A stretch of 6,977 nt of DNA from Bacillota bacterium (GTDB taxonomy: Bacteria; Bacillota; Clostridia; Lachnospirales; Bianqueaceae), in the NCBI GenBank assembly GCA_017474705.1, contig JAFVHC010000111.1, forward strand, positions 1 to 6,977, in the 5' to 3' direction. Below, piece by piece: positions 5,880 to 6,977 of this stretch. The notes under the pieces were generated by a model. The model was given only the letters and a program-made list of their open reading frames with translations, did not search any database and had not been told where the DNA came from. The position numbers and the translations under genes are program-made. How positions within the stretch are numbered: the stretch's first letter is position 1; every line of letters starts with the position of its first letter.

Positions 5880-6803
5880 TTACATGCGGGCTTCGATCCA
5901 CTCCAGCAGATACTGATCAACAGCTTCCTTGTCAAGTTCGTTCAGGATCTCATGACGGTCATCAGGAAACAGTTTCAGGGTCACGTCCTGGATGCCGGTG
6001 TCGCGATACGTCTGCGCAACGATCGTGGGGCCTTTTCCACATTCGCCGACCGGGTCGTTCTGCCCGGCAACGACGAGGATCGGCAGCGCCTTGGGGATCT
6101 TGTTCAGGTTCTCCTGCTGCTGGCAATAGCGCATGCCACGGAACATATTGTTATATCCATTGACGGTAAAGATGAACTGATTGAGCGGGTTCGCCACATA
6201 GGCATCGACGATGGCCTCGTCCTTTGTCAGCCAGTCACACTTCGTCCGTGCCGGCTCAAAGGAAGCATTATACGAACCCAACGCCATATTATTGACCATG
6301 GTGCTGCGGAAATGATCGCCTCTCGTCTTTTGGAGGACCGCCGTCAGTCCGATCGCCAGATTCAATGTGGCCATAGGCTGATAGCCCGTGCCCATGATGA
6401 TCGCACCGGCCAGGCCATCGCCGTAGATCTCAATGAACTGGCGCGCCAGGAAAGAGCCCATGCTGTGGCCCAGCAGAAAATACGGGACGTCCGGATACTT
6501 CTTCCGTGTGTCTTCCCTTAACTGCTGCATATCGCCGATCACACAGAGGTTACCGTCATGCTTGGCAAAATAGCCGAGCTGCGACTCGTCCGTTACAGAC
6601 TTCCCGTGACCCAGATGGTCATTGCCGACCACATAGAAACCCTGTGATGCCATGAACGTCGCTAACCGATCATATCGGTCAATGAACTCCACCATGCCGT
6701 GCGCGATCTGCAGGATCCCACGCACATCCGTCTCCGGGACCCACTCGATGGCATGGATCTGCGTCAGCCCGTCCTTAGAGGGATAATAGAATTCTTTTTT
6801 CAT
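5880..6803 (-). CDS. Lysophospholipase / monoacylglycerol-lipase-like alpha/beta-hydrolase (Hydrolase_4, S33-like)
   Basis: This 307-residue cytoplasmic serine hydrolase has the full family pattern: QIAHGMVEFIDRYD (32-45), whose HGM supplies the oxyanion-hole turn; GNDHLGHGKS (60-69); the nucleophile elbow LLGHSMGS (110-117) with Ser114; VVAGQNDPVG (244-253) with the acid Asp250; and PDDRHEILNE (280-289) with the base His284. The triad Ser114-Asp250-His284 is therefore complete, and the length is normal. Likely substrates are lysophospholipids, monoglycerides or small esters; the exact one cannot be read from sequence. The frame is open 21 codons further upstream to 6866, but that extension runs through the promoter and has no RBS. 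The ATG at 6803 follows GAAAGGAT (6811-6818) with 8-base spacing. It is monocistronic by its promoter and terminator, and divergent from a plus-strand gene at the window edge, which may encode its regulator. Confidence 0.9.
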   Translation of the reverse strand: MKKEFYYPSKDGLTQIHAIEWVPETDVRGILQIAHGMVEFIDRYDRLATFMASQGFYVVGNDHLGHGKSVTDESQLGYFAKHDGNLCVIGDMQQLREDTRKKYPDVPYFLLGHSMGSFLARQFIEIYGDGLAGAIIMGTGYQPMATLNLAIGLTAVLQKTRGDHFRSTMVNNMALGSYNASFEPARTKCDWLTKDEAIVDAYVANPLNQFIFTVNGYNNMFRGMRYCQQQENLNKIPKALPILVVAGQNDPVGECGKGPTIVAQTYRDTGIQDVTLKLFPDDRHEILNELDKEAVDQYLLEWIEARM

Positions 6804-6834
6804 GATTACTATCCTTTCGATTCTTCTTGATTTC

Positions 6835-6863
6835 ATTCTATCACGCGCATGATCATACAGCAA
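6835..6863 (-). promoter_or_regulatory. Extended -10 promoter of the lysophospholipase-like gene
   Basis: On the minus strand TTGCTG (6863-6858) and TAGAAT (6840-6835) are separated by 17 bases. The -10 is preceded by TGA, giving the extended TGnTAGAAT form. The transcript start is expected near 6828, about 25 bases before the ATG. A GCATGATCA element (6847-6855) lies entirely within the spacer, where a bound protein would block RNA polymerase. Confidence 0.8.
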
Positions 6864-6955
6864 CATCGTATTTATCAGCGTGGCAGCGGTGCATGATCAG
6901 GGCTTGATTATTCTGTCCAAATCAAAGATAATAGAAGTAGTTTTCAGCATGATCA
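6847..6955. repeat. Three copies of GCATGATCA in the divergent promoter region (candidate operators)
   Basis: Identical 9-mers GCATGATCA occur in the same orientation at 6847-6855, 6891-6899 and 6947-6955, with start spacings of 44 and 56 bases. Each contains the palindromic core TGATCA. The third sits in a longer imperfect palindrome TTTCAGCATGATCAGAAA (6942-6959). The first is in the spacer of the leftward promoter, the second ends 4 bases before the -35 of the rightward promoter, and the third lies in the expected 5' leader of the rightward gene. I did not see other copies of the 9-mer in the window. Binding by a regulator is inferred from placement only. Confidence 0.6.
6904..6932 (+). 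promoter_or_regulatory. Promoter of the divergent plus-strand gene
   Basis: TTGATT (6904-6909) and GATAAT (6927-6932) are separated by 17 bases. The transcript should start near 6939, about 35 bases before the ATG at 6974. GCATGATCA elements lie immediately upstream of the -35 and just after the expected start point. Confidence 0.68.
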
Positions 6956-6973
6956 GAAAGAAGGTGACCGCAG

Positions 6974-6977
6974 ATGA
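6974..6977 (+). CDS. Start codon of a divergent gene cut by the window edge
   Basis: Only ATG plus one base is present. The case for a gene start is the sequence AGAAGGTGA (about 6959-6967) at RBS distance and the promoter 40-70 bases upstream. The product cannot be read. A local transcriptional regulator is a reasonable guess, because the intergenic region carries repeated operator-like elements covering both promoters. Confidence 0.5.

Noticed and set aside
5820..6521. Plus-strand open frame of 233 codons
   Set aside because: It is antisense to the complete lysophospholipase-like gene and begins across that gene's terminator. It lacks an RBS and any family motif.
6804..6866. N-terminal extension of the lysophospholipase-like gene to an ATG at 6866
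   Set aside because: The extension overlaps the -10 and -35 elements and has no RBS. The internal ATG at 6803 has GAAAGGAT at 8-base spacing and begins the conserved domain normally.

Overview
The window looks like an accessory carbohydrate/ester-utilisation region of a Bacillota (Firmicutes) bacterium with mid-range GC. This rests on near-consensus sigma-A-type promoters (TTGACA/TATAAT forms), strong AAGGAGG-type ribosome binding sites, short leaders and classic hairpin-plus-T-tract terminators. No rRNA, tRNA, CRISPR, insertion sequence or phage gene is visible, and a genus cannot be named from the sequence alone.

Layout, left to right. Bases 1-126 are the 3' end of a plus-strand gene whose product cannot be recognised with confidence; a bidirectional terminator follows. 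From about 178 to 6803 every gene is on the minus strand, so transcription runs right to left. In transcription order: (i) 6803-5880, a lysophospholipase/monoglyceride-lipase-like serine hydrolase with its own promoter and terminator; (ii) 5774-4308, a large alpha/beta-hydrolase of the GWSQSG type; (iii) 4205-2829, a GPH-family (MelB/UidB-like) sugar:cation symporter with a near-consensus promoter and a strong terminator; (iv) a three-gene operon from a promoter at 2757-2729: a CxxC peroxiredoxin-like protein, a nitroreductase-fold flavoprotein separated from it by 2 bases, and a GH29 alpha-L-fucosidase that ends at the bidirectional terminator. At the far right the first codon of a divergent plus-strand gene is visible, with a good RBS and promoter.

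A working picture is that the symporter imports a small glycoside and the signal-peptide-less GH29 enzyme cleaves a fucosyl (or related) residue in the cytoplasm. The two alpha/beta-hydrolases may remove ester groups from related substrates. The redox pair sharing the fucosidase transcript is the least expected part. The substrate links are inference from proximity; the family calls rest on visible motifs.

The most interesting non-coding structure is in the divergent intergenic region 6804-6973. Three copies of the 9-mer GCATGATCA lie in the spacer of the leftward promoter, just upstream of the -35 of the rightward promoter, and just downstream of its expected start. This is the arrangement expected for an autoregulated divergent operator. 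Nothing here is clearly a wholly new system.
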